64,000 bases of DNA from Symsagittifera roscoffensis (taxonomy: Eukaryota > Xenacoelomorpha > Acoela > Convolutidae), in assembly GCF_963678635.1 (NCBI RefSeq), contig NC_087067.1, positions 60,562,594 through 60,626,593 of the forward strand. The letters are read 5' to 3'. Position numbers and translations under genes: made by a program. Of this stretch, positions 1-14,700 are shown one piece after another. The notes beneath the pieces are model-generated. The model did not search any database, had not been told where the DNA came from, and saw nothing but the letters and a program-made list of their open reading frames with translations. Within the stretch, counting starts at the first letter, position 1, and each line of letters starts with the position of its first letter.

Positions 1-3000
1 TTTTATGTCGAGGAGTCGGTTAGTTGGTGTAACAGTGCCCGTCGGTCAATGAAACTTGATGCCATAGAACTTTTTGGTGTTGCCACAACCATTTTATGTC
101 CAGGAGTCGGTTAGTTGAAGTAACAACGCCCGTCGGTCACTGAAACATAATGCCATAGACCTTTATTGGTGTTTCCGCACACATTTTATGTCCAGCAGTC
201 TGTTAGTTGATGTAAAAATACCCATCGGTCAATGAAATGTTATGTCAAAGATCTTGATTTGTGTGTCCGCAGCCATTTTATGTCCAGGAGTCGGTTAGTT
301 GATGTAACAGTGCCCGTCGGTCAAGAAACTTGATGCCAAAGAACTTTTGTGGTGTTGCCACAACCATTTTATGTCCAGGAGTCGGTTAATTGAAGTAACA
401 ATGCTCGTCGGTCACTGAAACATAACGTCATAGACCTAGATCGTTGTTTCCGTAACCATTTTATGTCCAGGAGTCGGTTAGTTGATGTAACAATGCCCGT
501 CGGTCACTGAAACATAATGCCATAGACCTTTATCGGTGTTTCCGCACACATTTTATGTCCAGCAGTCTATTAGTTGATGTGACAAAACCCATCGGTCACT
601 GAAATGTTATGTCAAAGGTCTTGATCGGTGTTGTCACAACCATTGTATGTCCAGGAGTCGGTTAATTGACGTAACAATACCCGTCGGTCACTGAAACATA
701 ATTTCATAGGCTAGATCGTTGTTTCAGTAACCATTTTATGTCCAGTAGTCGGTTAGTTGATATATTAATGTCCGTCGATCACTGAGACATAATGTCATAG
801 ACCTGTATCAGTGTTTCTGCACCCAATTTGATCCAGGAGTCGGTTGGCTGATGTTGCAATGCCCGTCGGCCACTGAAACAAAGTGAAAGACCTCTATCGG
901 TGTTTTCGCACCCATTTTATGTCCAGGAGTCGCTTAGTTGATGTATAAATGCCCGTCGGTCATTGAAATATAATGTCATATACCTGAATTGGTGTTGCCG
1001 CAACCGTTTTAAGTCCAGGAGTCGGTTAGTTGACGTAACAATGCCCGTCGGTCACTGAAACATATTGTCTTAGATCTAGATCGGTCTTACCGCACCAATT
1101 TATGTCCAGTAGTCGGTAAGTTGATCTAACAATGCCTTTCGCTCACTAAAATGTAACGTCATAATCCTTTATCGGTGTTTCCGTACACATTTTATGTCCA
1201 GGAGTCGGTTAGTTGATAGAACAATGTCCGTGGATCATTGAAACATAATGTCATAGACCTTTATTGGTGTTTCCGCACCCATTTTATGTCCAGGAGTCGG
1301 ATAGTTGATAGAACAATGTCCGTCGGTCATTGAAACATAATGTCATAGACCTTAATCGCTGTTGCCACAACCATTTTATGTCCAGGAGTCGGTTAGTTGA
1401 CGTAACAATGCCGGTCGGTCACTGAAACGTTATGTTCAAGATCTTGATTGGTGTTTCCGCAGCTAATTTATGTCGAGGAGTCGGTTAGTTGGTGTAACAG
1501 TGCCCGTCGGTCAATGAAACTTGATGCCATAGAACTTTTTTGGTGTTGCCACAACCATTTTATGTCCAGGAGTCGGTTAGTTGAAGTAACAACGCCCGTC
1601 GGTCACTGAAACATAATGCCATAGACCTTTATTGGTGTTTCCGCACATATTTCATGTCCAGCAGTCTGTTAGTTGATGTAAAAATACCCATCGGTCAATG
1701 AAATGTTATGTCAAAGATCTTGATTTGTGTGTCCGCAGCCATTTTATGTCCAGGAGTCGGTTAGTTGACGTAACAATGCCGGTCGGTCACTGAAACGTTA
1801 TGTTCAAGATCTTGATTGGTGTTTCCGCAGCTAATTTATGTCGAGGAGTCGGTTAGTTGATGTAACAGTGCCCGTCGGTCAAGAAACTTGATGCCATAGA
1901 ACTTTTGTGGTGTTGCCACAACCATTTTATGTCCAGGAGTCGGTTAATTGACGTAACAATGCTCGTCGGTCACTGAAACATAATGTCATAGACCTGTATC
2001 AGTGTTTCTGCACCCAATTTGATCCAGGAGTCGGTTGGCTGATGTTGCAATGCCCGTCGGCCACTGAAACAAAGTGAAAGACCTCTATCGGTGTTTTCGC
2101 ACCCATTTTATGTCCAGGAGTCGCTTAGTTGATGTAACAATGCCCGTCGGTCATTGAAATATAATGTCATATACCTGAATTGGTGTTGCCGCAACAGTTT
2201 TATGTCCAGGAGTCGGTTAGTTGAAATAACAATGCCCGTCGGTCACTGAAACATATTGTCTTAGATCTAGATCGGTGTTACCGCACCAATTTATGTCCAG
2301 TAGTCGGTAAGTTGATCTAACAATGCCTTTCGCTCACTAAAATGTAACGTCATAATCCTTTATCGGTGTTTCCGTACACATTTTATGTCCAGGAGTCGGT
2401 TAGTTGATAGAACAATGTCCGTGGATCATTGAAACATAATGTCATAGACCTTTATTGGTGTTTCCGCACCCATTTTAAGTCCAGGAGTCGGATAGTTGAT
2501 AGAACAATGTCCGTCGGTCATTGAAACATAATGTCATAGACCTTAATCGCTGTTGCCACAACCATTTTATGCCCAGGAGTCGGTTAGTTGACGTAACAAT
2601 GCCGGTCGGTCACTGAAACGTTATGTTCAAGATCTTGATTGGTGTTTCCGCAGCTATTTTATGTCGAGGAGTCGGTTAGTTGGTGTAACAGTGCCCGTCG
2701 GTCAATGAAACTTGATGCCAAAGAACTTTTTGGTGTTGCCACAACCTTTTTATGTCCAGGAGTCGGTTAGTTGAAGTAACAACGCCCGTCGGTCACTGAA
2801 ACATAATGCCATAGACCTTTATTGGTGTTTCCGCACACATTTTATGTCCAGCAGTCTGTTAGTTGATGTAAAAATACCCATCGGTCAATGAAATGTTATG
2901 TCAAAGATCTTGATTTGTGTGTCCGCAGCCATTTTATGTCCAGGAGTCGGTTAGTTGATGTAAAAGTGCCCGTCGGTCAAGAAACTTGATGCCATAGAAC

Positions 3001-4122
3001 TTTTGTGGTGTTGCCACAACCATTTTATGTCCAGGAGTCGGTTAATTGAAGTAACAATGCTCGTCGGTCACTGAAACATAATGTCATAGACCTAGATCGT
3101 TGTTTCCGTAACCATTTTATGTCCAGGAGTCGGTTAGTTGATGTAACAATGCCCGTCGGTCACTGAAACATAATGCCATAGACCTTTATCGGTGTTTCCG
3201 CACACATTTTATATCCAGCAGTCTATTAGTTGATGTGACAAAACCCATCGGTCACTGAAATGTTATGTCAAAGGTCTTGATCGGTGTTGTCACAACCATT
3301 GTATGTCCAGGAGTCGGTTAATTGACGTAACAAAACCCGTCGGTCACTGAAACATAATTTCATAGACCTAGATCGTTGTTTCAGTAACCATTTTATGTCC
3401 AGTAGTCGGTTAGTTGATATATTAATGTCCGTCGATCACTGAGACATAATGTCATAGACCTGTATCAGTGTTTCTGCACCCAATTTGATCCAGGACTCGG
3501 TTGGCTGATGTTGCAATGCCCGTCGGCCACTGAAACAAAGTGAAAGACCTCTATCGGTGCTTTCGCACCCATTTTATGTCCAGGAGTCGCTTAGTTGATG
3601 TAACAATGCCCGTCGGTCATTGAAATATAATGTCATATACCTGAATTGGTGTTGCCGCAACCGTTTTATGTCCAGGAGTCGGTTAGTTGACGTAACAATG
3701 CCCGTCGGTCACTGAAACATATTGTCTTAGATCTAGATCGGTCTTACCGCACCAATTTATGTCCAGTAGTCGGTAAGTTGATCTAACAATGCCTTTCGCT
3801 CACTAAAATGTAACGTCATAATCCTTTATCGGTGTTTCCGTACACATTTTATGTCCAGGAGTCGGTTAGTTGATAGAACAATGTCCGTGGATCATTGAAA
3901 CATAATGTCATAGACCTTTATTGGTGTTTCCGCTTCCATTTTATGTCCAGGAGTCGGATAGTTGATAGAACAATGTCCGTCGGTCATTGAAACATAATGT
4001 CATAGACCTTAATCGCTGTTGCCACAACCACTTTATGTCCAGGAGTCGGTTAGTTGACGTAACAATGCCGGTCGGTCACTGAAACGTTATGTTCAAGATC
4101 TTGATTGGTGTTTCCGCAGCTA
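1..4122. repeat. Higher-order repeat, 16-monomer unit (about 1,466 bp)
   Basis: A diagnostic monomer with tgtcgaggagtcgg instead of tgtccaggagtcgg marks unit starts at about 1, 1,466, 2,657 and 4,123. The spacings are 1,465, 1,191 and 1,466 bp, that is 16, 13 and 16 monomers. Order and private variants of the intervening monomers are conserved, for example the tgatccaggagtcggttggctgatg monomer and the ttaccgcaccaatttatg monomer. The 13-monomer unit is a shortened version of the 16-mer in which part of the order is rearranged (an extra tcgagg monomer near 1,840). This indicates recent unequal exchange of whole blocks. Confidence 0.9.
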
Positions 4123-5236
4123 ATTTATGTCGAGGAGTCGGTTAGTTGGTGTAACAGTGCCCGTCGGTCAATGAAACTTGATGCCATAGAACTTTTTTGG
4201 TGTTGCCACAACCATTTTATGTCCAGGAGTCGGTTAGTTGAAGTAACAACGCCCGTCGGTCACTGAAACATAATGCCATAGACCTTTATTGGTGTTTCCG
4301 CACATATTTTATGTCCAGCAGTCTGTTAGTTGATGTAAAAATACCCATCGGTCAATGAAATGTTATGTCAAAGATCTTGATTTGTGTGTCCGCAGCCATT
4401 TTATGTCCAGGAGTCGGTTAGTTGATGTAACAGTGCCCGTCGGTCAAGAAACTTGATGCCATAGAACTTTTGTGGTGTTGCCACAACCATTTTATGTCCA
4501 GGAGTCGGTTAATTGACGTAACAATGCTCGTCGGTCACTGAAACATAATGTCATAGACCTAGATCGTTGTTTCCGTAACCATTTTATGTCCAGGAGTCGG
4601 TTAGTTGATGTAACAATGCCCGTCGGTCACTGAAACATAATGCCATAGACCTTTATCGGTGTTTCCGCACACATTTTATGTCCAGCAGTCTATTAATTGA
4701 TGTGAAAAAACCCATCGGTCACTGAAATGTTATGTCAAAGGTCTTGATCGGTGTTGTCACAACCATTGTATGTCCAGGAGTCGGTTAATTGACGTAACAA
4801 TACCCGTCGGTCACTGAAACATAATTTCATAGACCCAGATCGTTGTTTCAGTAACCATTTTATGTCCAGGAGTCGGTTAGTTGATGTAACAATGCCCGTC
4901 GGTCACTGAAACATAATGCCATAGACCTTTATCGGTGTTTCCGCACACATTTTATGTCCAGCAGTCTATTAGTTGATGTGACAATACCCATCGGTCACTG
5001 AAATATTATGTCAAAGGTCTTGATCGGTGTTATCACAACCATTTTATGTCCAGGAGTCGGTTAGTTGACGTAACAATGCCCGTCGGTCACTGAAACATAA
5101 TGTCATAGACCTGGATCGTTGTTTCCGCACCACTTTTATGTCCAGTAGTCGGTAAGTTGATGTAACAAGGACCGTCGGTTAGTGCAACATAAAGTCATAG
5201 ATCTTTATCGGTGTTTCCGCACCCATTTTATGTCCA

Positions 5237-8200
5237 GGAGTTGTTCAGTTGATGTAAAAGTGCCCGTCAGTCAATGAAACTTGCTGCCATAGAACTTTTT
5301 TGGTGTTGCCACAACCATTTTATTTCCAGGAGTCGGTTAGTTGACGTAACAACGTCCGTCGGTCACTGAAACATAATGTCATAGACCTAGATCGTTGTTT
5401 CCGCACCACTTTTATATCCAGTAGTCGGTAAGTTGATGTAACAAGGACCGTCGGTTAGTGCAACAATAAGTCATAGATCTTCATCGGTGTTTCCGCACAC
5501 ATTTTATGTCCAGCAGTCTATTAGTTGATGTGACAATACCCATCGGTCACTGAAATGTTATGTCAAATGTCTTGATTGGTGTTATCACAACCATTTTATT
5601 TCCAGGAGTCGGTTAGTTGATGTAACAGTGCCCGTCGGTCAATGAAACTTGATGCCATAGAACTTTTGTGGTGTTGCCACAACCATTTTATGTCCAGGAG
5701 TCGGTTAATTGACATAACAACGCCCGTCGGTCACTGAAACATAATGCCATAGACCTAGATGGTTGTTTCCGCAATCATTTTATGTCCAGGAGTCGGTTAT
5801 TTGACGTAACAATGCCCGTCGGTCACTGAAACATAATGTCATAGACCTAGATCGTTGTTTCCGCACCACTTTTATGTCCAGTAGTCGGTAAGTTGATGTA
5901 ACAAGGACCGTCGGTTAGTGCAACAATAAGTCATAGATCTTTATCGGTGTTTCCGCACACATTTTTTGTCCAGCAGTCTGTTAGTTGATGTAACAATACC
6001 CATCGGTCAATGAAATGTTATGTCAAAGATCTTGATTGGTGTTTCCGCAGCCATTTTATTTCCAGGAGTCGGTTAGTTGATGTAACAGTGCCCGTCGGTC
6101 AATGAAACTTGATGCCATAGAACTTTTGTGGTGTTGCCACAACCATTTTATGTCCAGGAGACGGTTAATTGACGTAACAACGCCCGTCGGTCACTGAAAC
6201 ATAATGTCATAGACATAGATTGTTGTTTCCGCCCCACTTTTATGTCCAGTAGTCGGTAAGTTGATGTAACAAGGACCGTCGGTTAGTGCAACATAAAGTC
6301 ATAGATCTTTATCGGTGTTTCCGCACACATTTTATGTCCAGCAGTCTATTAGTTGATGTGACAATACCCATCGGTCACTGAAATGTTATGTCAAATGTCT
6401 TGACTGGTGTTATCACAACCATTTTATTTCCAGGAGTCGGTTAGTTGATGTAACAGTGCCCGTCGGTCAATGAAACTTGATGCCATAGAACTTTTGTTGT
6501 GTTGCCACAACCATTTTATGTCCAGGAGTCGGTTAATTGACATAACAATGCCCGTCGGTCACTGAAACATAATGCCATATACCTTTATCCGTGTTTCCGC
6601 ACACATTTTATGTCCAGCAGTCTATTAGTTGATGTGAAAATACCCATCGGTCACTGAAATGTTATGTCAAAGGTCTTGATCGATGTTATCACAACCATTT
6701 TATGTCCAGGAGTCGGTTAGTTGACGTAACAATGCCCGTCGGTCACTGAAACATAATGTCATAGACCTAGATCGTTGTTTCCGCACCACTTTTATGTCCA
6801 GTAGTCGGTAAGTTGATGTAACAAGGACCGTCGGTTAGTGCAACATAAAGTCATATATCTTTATCGGTGTTTCCGCACCCATTTTATGTCCAGGAGTTGG
6901 TTAGTTGATGTAAAAGTGCCCGTCAGTCAATGAAACTTGCTGCCATAGAACTTTTTTGGTGTTGCCACAACCATTTTATGTCCAGGAGTCGGTTAGTTGA
7001 CGTAACAACGCCCGTCGGTCACTGAAACATAATGCCATAGACCTAGATCGTTGTTTCCGCAATCATTTTATGTCCAGGAGTCGGTTATTTGATGTAACAA
7101 TGCCCGTCGGTCACTGAAACAGAATGCCATAGACCTTTATCGGTGTTTCCGCACACATTTTTTGTCCAGCAGTCTGTTAGTTGATGTAACAATACCCATC
7201 GGTCAATGAAATGTTATGTCAAAGATCTTGATTGGTGTTTCCGCAGCCATTTTATTTCCAGGAGTCGGTTAGTTGATGTAACAGTGCCCGTCGGTCAATG
7301 AAACTTGATGCCATAGAATTTTTGTGGTGTTGCCACAACCATTTTATGTCCAGGAGTCGGTTAATTGACGTAACAACGCCCGTCGGTCACTGAAACATAA
7401 TGTCATAGACATAGATCGCTGTTTCCGCAACCATTTTATGTCCAGGAGTCGGTTAGTTGATGTAACAATGCCCGTCGGTCACTGAAACATAATGCCATAG
7501 ACCTTTATCGGTGTTTCCGCACACATTTTATGTCCAGCAGTCTGTCAGTTGATGTAACAACACCCATCGGTCAATGAAATGTTATGTCAAAGATCTTGAT
7601 TGGTGTTTCCGCAGCCATTTTATGTCCAGGAATCGGTTAGTTGATGTAACAGTGCCCGTCGGTCAATGAAACTTGATGCCATAAAACTTTTGTGGTGTTG
7701 CCACAACCATTTTATGTCCAGGAGTCGGTTAATTGACGTAACAACGCCCGTCGGTCAATGAAAAATAATGTCATAGACCTGGATCGTTGTTTCCGCAACC
7801 ATTTTATGTCCAGGAGTCGGTTAGTTGATGTAACAATACCCGTCGGTCACTGAAACATAATGACATAGACCTTTATCGGTGTTTCCGCACACATTTTATG
7901 TCCAACAGTCTATTAGTTTATGTGACAATACCCATCGGTCATTGAAATGTTAGGTCAAAGGTCTTGATTGGTGTTGTCACAATCATTTTATGTCCAGGAG
8001 TCGGTTAATTGACGTAACAACGCCCGTCGGTCATTGAAACATAATGCCATAGACCTGGATCGTTGTTTCCGCAACCATTTTATGTCCAGGAGTCGGTTAG
8101 TTGATGTAACAATGCCCGTCGGTCACTGAAACATAATGCCATAGACCTTTATTGGTGTTTCCGCACACATTTTATGTCCAGCAGTCTGTTAGTTGATGTA

Positions 8201-10660
8201 AAAATACCCATCGGTCAAAGAAATGTTATGTCAAAGATCTTGATTTGAGAGTCCGCAGCCAATTTATGTCCAGGAATCGGTTAGTTGATGTAACAGTGCC
8301 CGTCGGTCAATGAAACTTGAGGCCATAGAGCTTTTGTGGTGTTGCCACAACCTTTTTATGTCCAGGAGTCGGTTAATTGACGTAAAAATGCCCGTCGGTC
8401 ACTGAAACATAATTTCATATACCTAGATTGTTGTTTCCGTAACCATTTTATGTCCAGGAGTCGGTTAGTTGATGTAACAATGCCCGTCGGTCACTGAAAC
8501 ATAATGCCATAGACCTTTATCGGTGTTTCCGCACACATCTTATGTCCAGCAGTCTATTAGTTGATGTGACAATACCCATCGGTCAGTGAAATGTTATGTC
8601 AAAGGTCTTGATCGGTGTTGTCACAACCATTTTATGTCCAGGAGTCGGTTAATTGACGTAACAATACCCATCGGTCACTGAAACATAATGTCATAGACCT
8701 AGATCGTTGTTTCCGTAACCATTTTATGTCCAGGAGTCGGTTAGTTGATGTAACAATGCCCGTCGGTCACTGAAACATAATGCCATAGACCTTTATCGGT
8801 GTTTCCGCACACATTTTATGTCCAGCAGTCTTTTAGTTGATGTGACAATACCCATCGGTCACTGAAATGTTATGTCAAAGGTCTTGATCGGTGTTGTCAC
8901 AACCATTTTATGTCCAGGAGTCGGTTAGTTGACGTAACAATTCCCGTCGGTCACTGAAACATAATGCCATAGACCTAGATCGTTGTTTCCGCACCACTTT
9001 TATGTCCAGTAGTCGGTAAGTTGATGTAACAAGGACCGTCGGTTAGTGCAACATAAAGTCATAGATCTTTATCGGTGTTTCCGCACCCATTTTATGTCCA
9101 GGAGTTGGTTAGTTGATGTAAAAGTGCCCGTCAGTCAATGAAACTTGCTGCCATAGAACTTTTTTGGTGTTACCACAACCATTTTATGTCCAGGAGTCGG
9201 TTAGTTGACGTAACAACACCCGTCGGTCACTGAAACATAATGCCATAGACCTAGATTGTTGTTTCCGCAATCATTTTAAGTCCAGAAGTCGGTTATTTGA
9301 TGTACCAATGCCCGTCGGTCACTGAAACATAATGCCATAGACCTTTATCGGTGTTTCCGCACACATCTTATGTCCAGCAGTCAATTAGTTGATGTGACAA
9401 TACCCATCGGTCACTGAAATGTTATGTCAAATGTCTTGATCGGTGTTGTCACAACCATTTTATGTCCAGGAGTCGGTTAATTGACGTAACAATACCCGTC
9501 GGTCACTGAAACATAATGTCATAGACCTAGATCGTTGTTTCAGCAACCATTTTATGTCCAGGAGTCGGTTAGTTGATGTAACAATGCCCGTTCGTCACTG
9601 AAACATAATGCCATAGAATTTTATCGGTGTTTCCGCACACATTTTATGTCCAGCAGTCTGTTAGTTGATGTAACAATACCCATCGGTCAATGAAATGTTA
9701 TTTCAAAGATCTTGATTTCTGTTTCCGCAGCCATTTTATGTCCAGGAGTCGGTTAGTTGATGTAACAGTGCCCGTCAGTCAATGAAACTTGATGCCATAG
9801 AACTTTTGTGGTGTTGCCACAACCTTTTTATGTCCAGGAGTCGGTTAATTGACGTAACAATGCCCGTCGGTCACTGAAACATAATGTCATAGACCTAGAT
9901 CGTTGTTTCCGTAACCATTTTATGTCCAGGAGTCGGTTAGTTGATGTAACAATGCCCGTCGGTCACTGAAACATAATGCCATAGACCTTTATCGGTGGTT
10001 CCGCACACATCTTATGTCCAGCAGTCTATTAGTTGATGTGACAATACCCATCGGTCACTGAAATTTTATGTCAAAGGTCTTGATCGGTGTTGTCACAACC
10101 ATTTTATGTCCAGGAGTCGGTTAATTGACGTAAAAATACCCGTCGGTCACTGAAACATAATGTCATAGACCTAGATCGTTGTTTCCGTAACCATTTTATG
10201 TCCAGGAGTCGGTTAGTTGATGTAACAATGCCCGTCGGTCACTGAAACATAATGCCATAGACCTTTATTGGTGTTTCCGCACACATTTTATGTCCAGCAG
10301 TCTTTTAGTTGATGTGACATTACCCATCGGTCACTGAAATGTTATGTCAAAGGTCTTGATCGGTGTTGTCACAACCATTTTATGTCCAGGAGTCGGTTAG
10401 TTGACGTAACAATGCCCGTCGGTCACTGAAACATAATGTCATAGACCTAGATCGTTGTTTCCGCACCACTTTTATGTCCAGTAGTCGGTAAGTTGATGTA
10501 ACAAGGACCGTCGGTTAGTGCAACATAAAGTCATAGATCTTTATCGATGTTTCCGCACCCATTTTATGTCCAGGAGTTGGTTAGTTGATGTAAAAATGCC
10601 CGTCAGTCAATGAAACTTGCTGCCATAGAACTTTTTTGGTGTTGCCAGAACCATTTTATG
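5237..10660. repeat. Second higher-order domain of the satellite
   Basis: Here a different marker monomer (ggagttggttagttgatgtaaaa, with gtcagtcaatgaaacttgctg) recurs at 5,237, 6,893, 9,101 and 10,573. The spacings are 1,656, 2,208 and 1,472 bp, exactly 18, 24 and 16 times 92. The exactness shows that indels are rare and that the amplification register is the 92-bp unit. The tcgagg marker of the first domain is absent, so this is a separate higher-order lineage. Confidence 0.85.
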
Positions 10661-11779
10661 TCCAGGAGTCGGTTAGTTGACGTAACAACGCCCGTCGGTC
10701 ACTGAAACATAATGCCATAGACCTAGATCGTTGTTTCCGCAATCATTTTAAAACCAGGATTCGGTTATTTGATGTACCAATGCCCGTCGGTCACTGAAAC
10801 ATAATGCCATAGACCTTTATTGGTGTTTCCGCACACATTTTATGTCCAGCAGTCTGTTAGTTGATGTAACAATACCCATCGGTCAATGAAATGTTATGTC
10901 AAAGATCTTGATTGGTGTTTCCGCAGCCATTTTATTTCCAGGAGTCGGTTAGTTGATGTAACAGTGCCCGTCGGTCAATGAAACTTGATGCCATAGAACT
11001 TTTGAGGTGTTGCCACAACCATTTTATGTCCAGGAGTCGGTTAATTGACGTAACAACGCCCGTCGGTAACTGAAACATAATGTCATAGACATAGATCGTT
11101 GTTTCCGCAACCATTTTATGTCCAGGAGTCGGTTAGTTGATGTAACAATGCCCGTCGGTCACTGAAACATAATGCCATAGACCTTTATCGGTGTTTCCGC
11201 ACACATTTTATGTCCAGCAGTCTGTCAGTTGATGTAACAATACCCATCGGTCAAAGAAATGTTATGTCAAAGATCTTGATTGGTGTTTCCGCAGCCATTT
11301 TATGTCCAGGAGTCGGTTAGTTGTTGTAACAGTGCCCGTCGGTCAATGAAACTTGATGCCATAGAACTTTTGTGGTGTTGCCACAACCATTTTATGTCCA
11401 GGAGTCGGTTAATTGACGTAAGAACGCCCGTCGGTCAATGAAACATAATGTCATAGACCTGGATCGTTGTTTCCGCAACCATTTTATGTCCAGGAGTCGG
11501 TTAGATGATGTAACAATGCCCGTCGGTCACTGAAACATAATGACATAGACCTTTATCGGTGTTTCCGCACACATTTTATGTCCAGCAGTCTATTAGTTGA
11601 TGTGACAATACCCATCGGTCATTGAAATGTTATGTCAAAGGTCTTGATTGGTGTTGTCACAACCATTTTATGTCCAGGAGTCGGTTAGTTGACGTAACAA
11701 TGCCCGTCGGTCACTGAAACATAATGTCATAGACCTAGATTGTTGTTTCCGCACCAATTTTATGTCCAGTAGTCGGTAA

Positions 11780-14700
11780 GTTGATGTAACAAGGACCGTC
11801 AGTTAGTGCAACATAAAGTCATAGACCTCTGTCGATGTTTCCGCATCCATTTAATGTCTGGGATTCGGCTAGTTGATATAACAATGCCCGTCAGTCACAA
11901 AAACATAATGTCATAGATCTTTATTGGTGTTTCCGCACCCATTTTATGTCCAGGAGTTGATTAGTTGATGTAAAAGTGCCCGTCGGTCAATGAAACTTGA
12001 TGTCATAGACCTAATTGATGTTTCCGCAACCATTTTTTTTCCAGGAGTCGGCTTATTGATAAAACAATGTCCATCGGTCATGGAAACAAAATTTCATAGA
12101 CCTTCATCGTTGTTGCCGCAATACTTTTCTGCCAAGTAGTCAGATCGTAACATAATGGTCATTGAAACATCATGTCATAGAGCTTTTTTGGTGTTTCCGC
12201 ATTCACTTCATTTCCAGGAGTCTATTGGTTGATTTAATAATGTCCGTCGATCACTGAGACATAATGTCATATACCTCTATCAGTGTTTCTGCACCCATTT
12301 TATCTCCAGTAGTCGGTTGGTTGATGTTAAAATGCCCGTTGGTCACTGAAACAAAGTCAAAGACCTCTCTTGGTGTTTTCGCACCAATTTAATGTCCAGG
12401 AGTCGGTTAGTTGATGTAACAAGACCCGTCGGTCACTGAATCATAATGCCATAGACCTTTATCGGTGTTTCCGCACACATTTTATGTCCAGCAGTCTGTC
12501 AGTTGATGTAACAATACCCATCGGTCAAAGAAATGTTATGTCAAAGATCTTGATTGGTGTTTCCGCAGCCATTTTATGTCCAGGAGTCGGTTAGATGTTG
12601 TAACAGTGCCCGTCGGTCAATGAAACTTGATGCCATAGAACTTTTGTGGGGTTGCCACAACCATTTTATGTCCAGGAGTCGGTTAATTGACGTAACAACG
12701 CCCGTCGGTCAATGAAACATAATGTCATAGACCTGGATCGTTGTTTCCGCAACCATTTTATGTCCAGGAGTCGGTTAGATGATGTAACAATTCCCGTCGG
12801 TCAATGAAACATAATGTCATAGACCTGGATCGTTGTTTCCGCAACCATTTTATGTCCAGGAGTCGGTTAGATGATGTAACAATGCCCGTCGGTCACTGAA
12901 ACATAATGACATAGACCTTTATCGGTGTTTCCGCACACATTTTATGTCCAGCAGTCTATTAGTTGATGTGACAATACCCATCGGTCACTGAAATGTTATG
13001 TCAAAGGTCTTGATTGGTGTTGTCACAACCATTTTATGTCCAGGAGTCGGTTAGTTGACGTAACAATGCCCGTCGGTCACTGAAACATAATGTCATAGAC
13101 CTAGATTGTTGTTTCCGCACCAATTTTATGTCCAGTAGTCGGTAAGTTGATGTAACAAGGACCGTCAGTTAGTGCAACATATAGTCATAGACCTCTGTCG
13201 ATGTTTCCGCATCCATTTAATGTCTGGGATTCGGCTAGTTGATATAACAATGCCCGTCAGTCACAAAAACATAATGTCATAGATCTTTATTGGTGTTTCC
13301 GCACCCTTTTTATGTCCAGGAGTTGATTAGTTGATGTAAAAGTGCCCGTCGGTCAATGAAACTTGATGTCCTAGACCTAATTGATGTTTCCGCAACCATT
13401 TTTTTTCCAGGAGTCGGCTAATTGATAAAACAATGTCCATCGGTCATGGAAACAAAATTTCATAGACCTTCATCGTTCTTGCCGCAATACTTTTCTGCCA
13501 AGTAGTCAGATCGTAACATAATGGTCATTGAAACATCATGTCATAGAGCTTTTTTGGTGTTTCCGCATTCACTTCATTTCAAGGAGTCTATTGGTTGATT
13601 TAATAATGTCCGTCGATCACTGAGACATAATGTCATATACCTCTATCAGTGTTTCTGCACCCATTTTATCTCCAGTAGTCGGTTGGTTGATGTTAAAATG
13701 CCCGTTGGTCACTGAAACAAAGTCAAAGACCTCTCTTGGTGTTTTCGCACCAATTTAATGTCCAGGAGTCGGTTAGTTGATGTAACAAGACCCGTCGGTC
13801 ACTGAATCATAATCTCATCGACCTTTATCGGTGTTTCCGCACCCGTTGTTTGTCCAGAAGTCGGTAAGTTGATGTAACAATGTCTGTCGGTCACTGAAAC
13901 CTAATGTCATAGACCTCAATCGGTGTTGCCGCAACCATTTTATGTCCAGGAGTCGGTTAGTTATGTAACAGTGCCCGTCGGTCAATGAAACTTGATGACC
14001 TAGAAATTTTTTGTTGTTTTCACACCCATTTTATGACCAGGAGTTGATTAACTGATAAAACAATGTCTGTCGGTCATTAAAATTTAATGTCATAGACCTC
14101 CATTGTTGTTGCCGCAAAAGTGTTCTGTCCAGGAGTCGGTTAGTTTATGGAACAAGGTCTGTTGGTCACTGAAACCTTCCTTCATAGACCTTGATCGGTG
14201 TTGCCGCACCCATTTTATGTCCAGGAGTCGGTTAATTGACGTAACAACGCCCGTCGGTCAATGAAACATAATGTCATAGACCTGGATCGTTGTTTCCGCA
14301 ACCATTTTATGTCCAGGAGTCGGTTAGATGATGTAACAATTCCCGTCGGTCAATGAAACATAATGTCATAGACCTGGATCGTTGTTTCCGCAACCATTTT
14401 ATGTCCAGGAGTCGGTTAGATGATGTAACAATGCCCGTCGGTCACTGAAACATAATGACATAGACCTTTATCGGTGTTTCCGCACACATTTTATGTCCAG
14501 CAGTCTATTAGTTGATGTGACAATACCCATCGGTCACTGAAATGTTATGTCAAAGGTCTTGATTGGTGTTGTCACAACCATTTTATGTCCAGGAGTCGGT
14601 TAATTGACGTAACAATGCCCGTCGGTCACTGAAACATAATGTCATAGACCTAGATTGTTGTTTCCGCACCAATTTTATGTCCAGTAGTCGGTAAGTTGAT

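Noticed and set aside
10932-11114. 60-codon minus-strand frame inside the satellite
   Set aside because: It lies wholly in tandem monomers, shows no family signal, and the equivalent monomers elsewhere are closed. Chance open frame.
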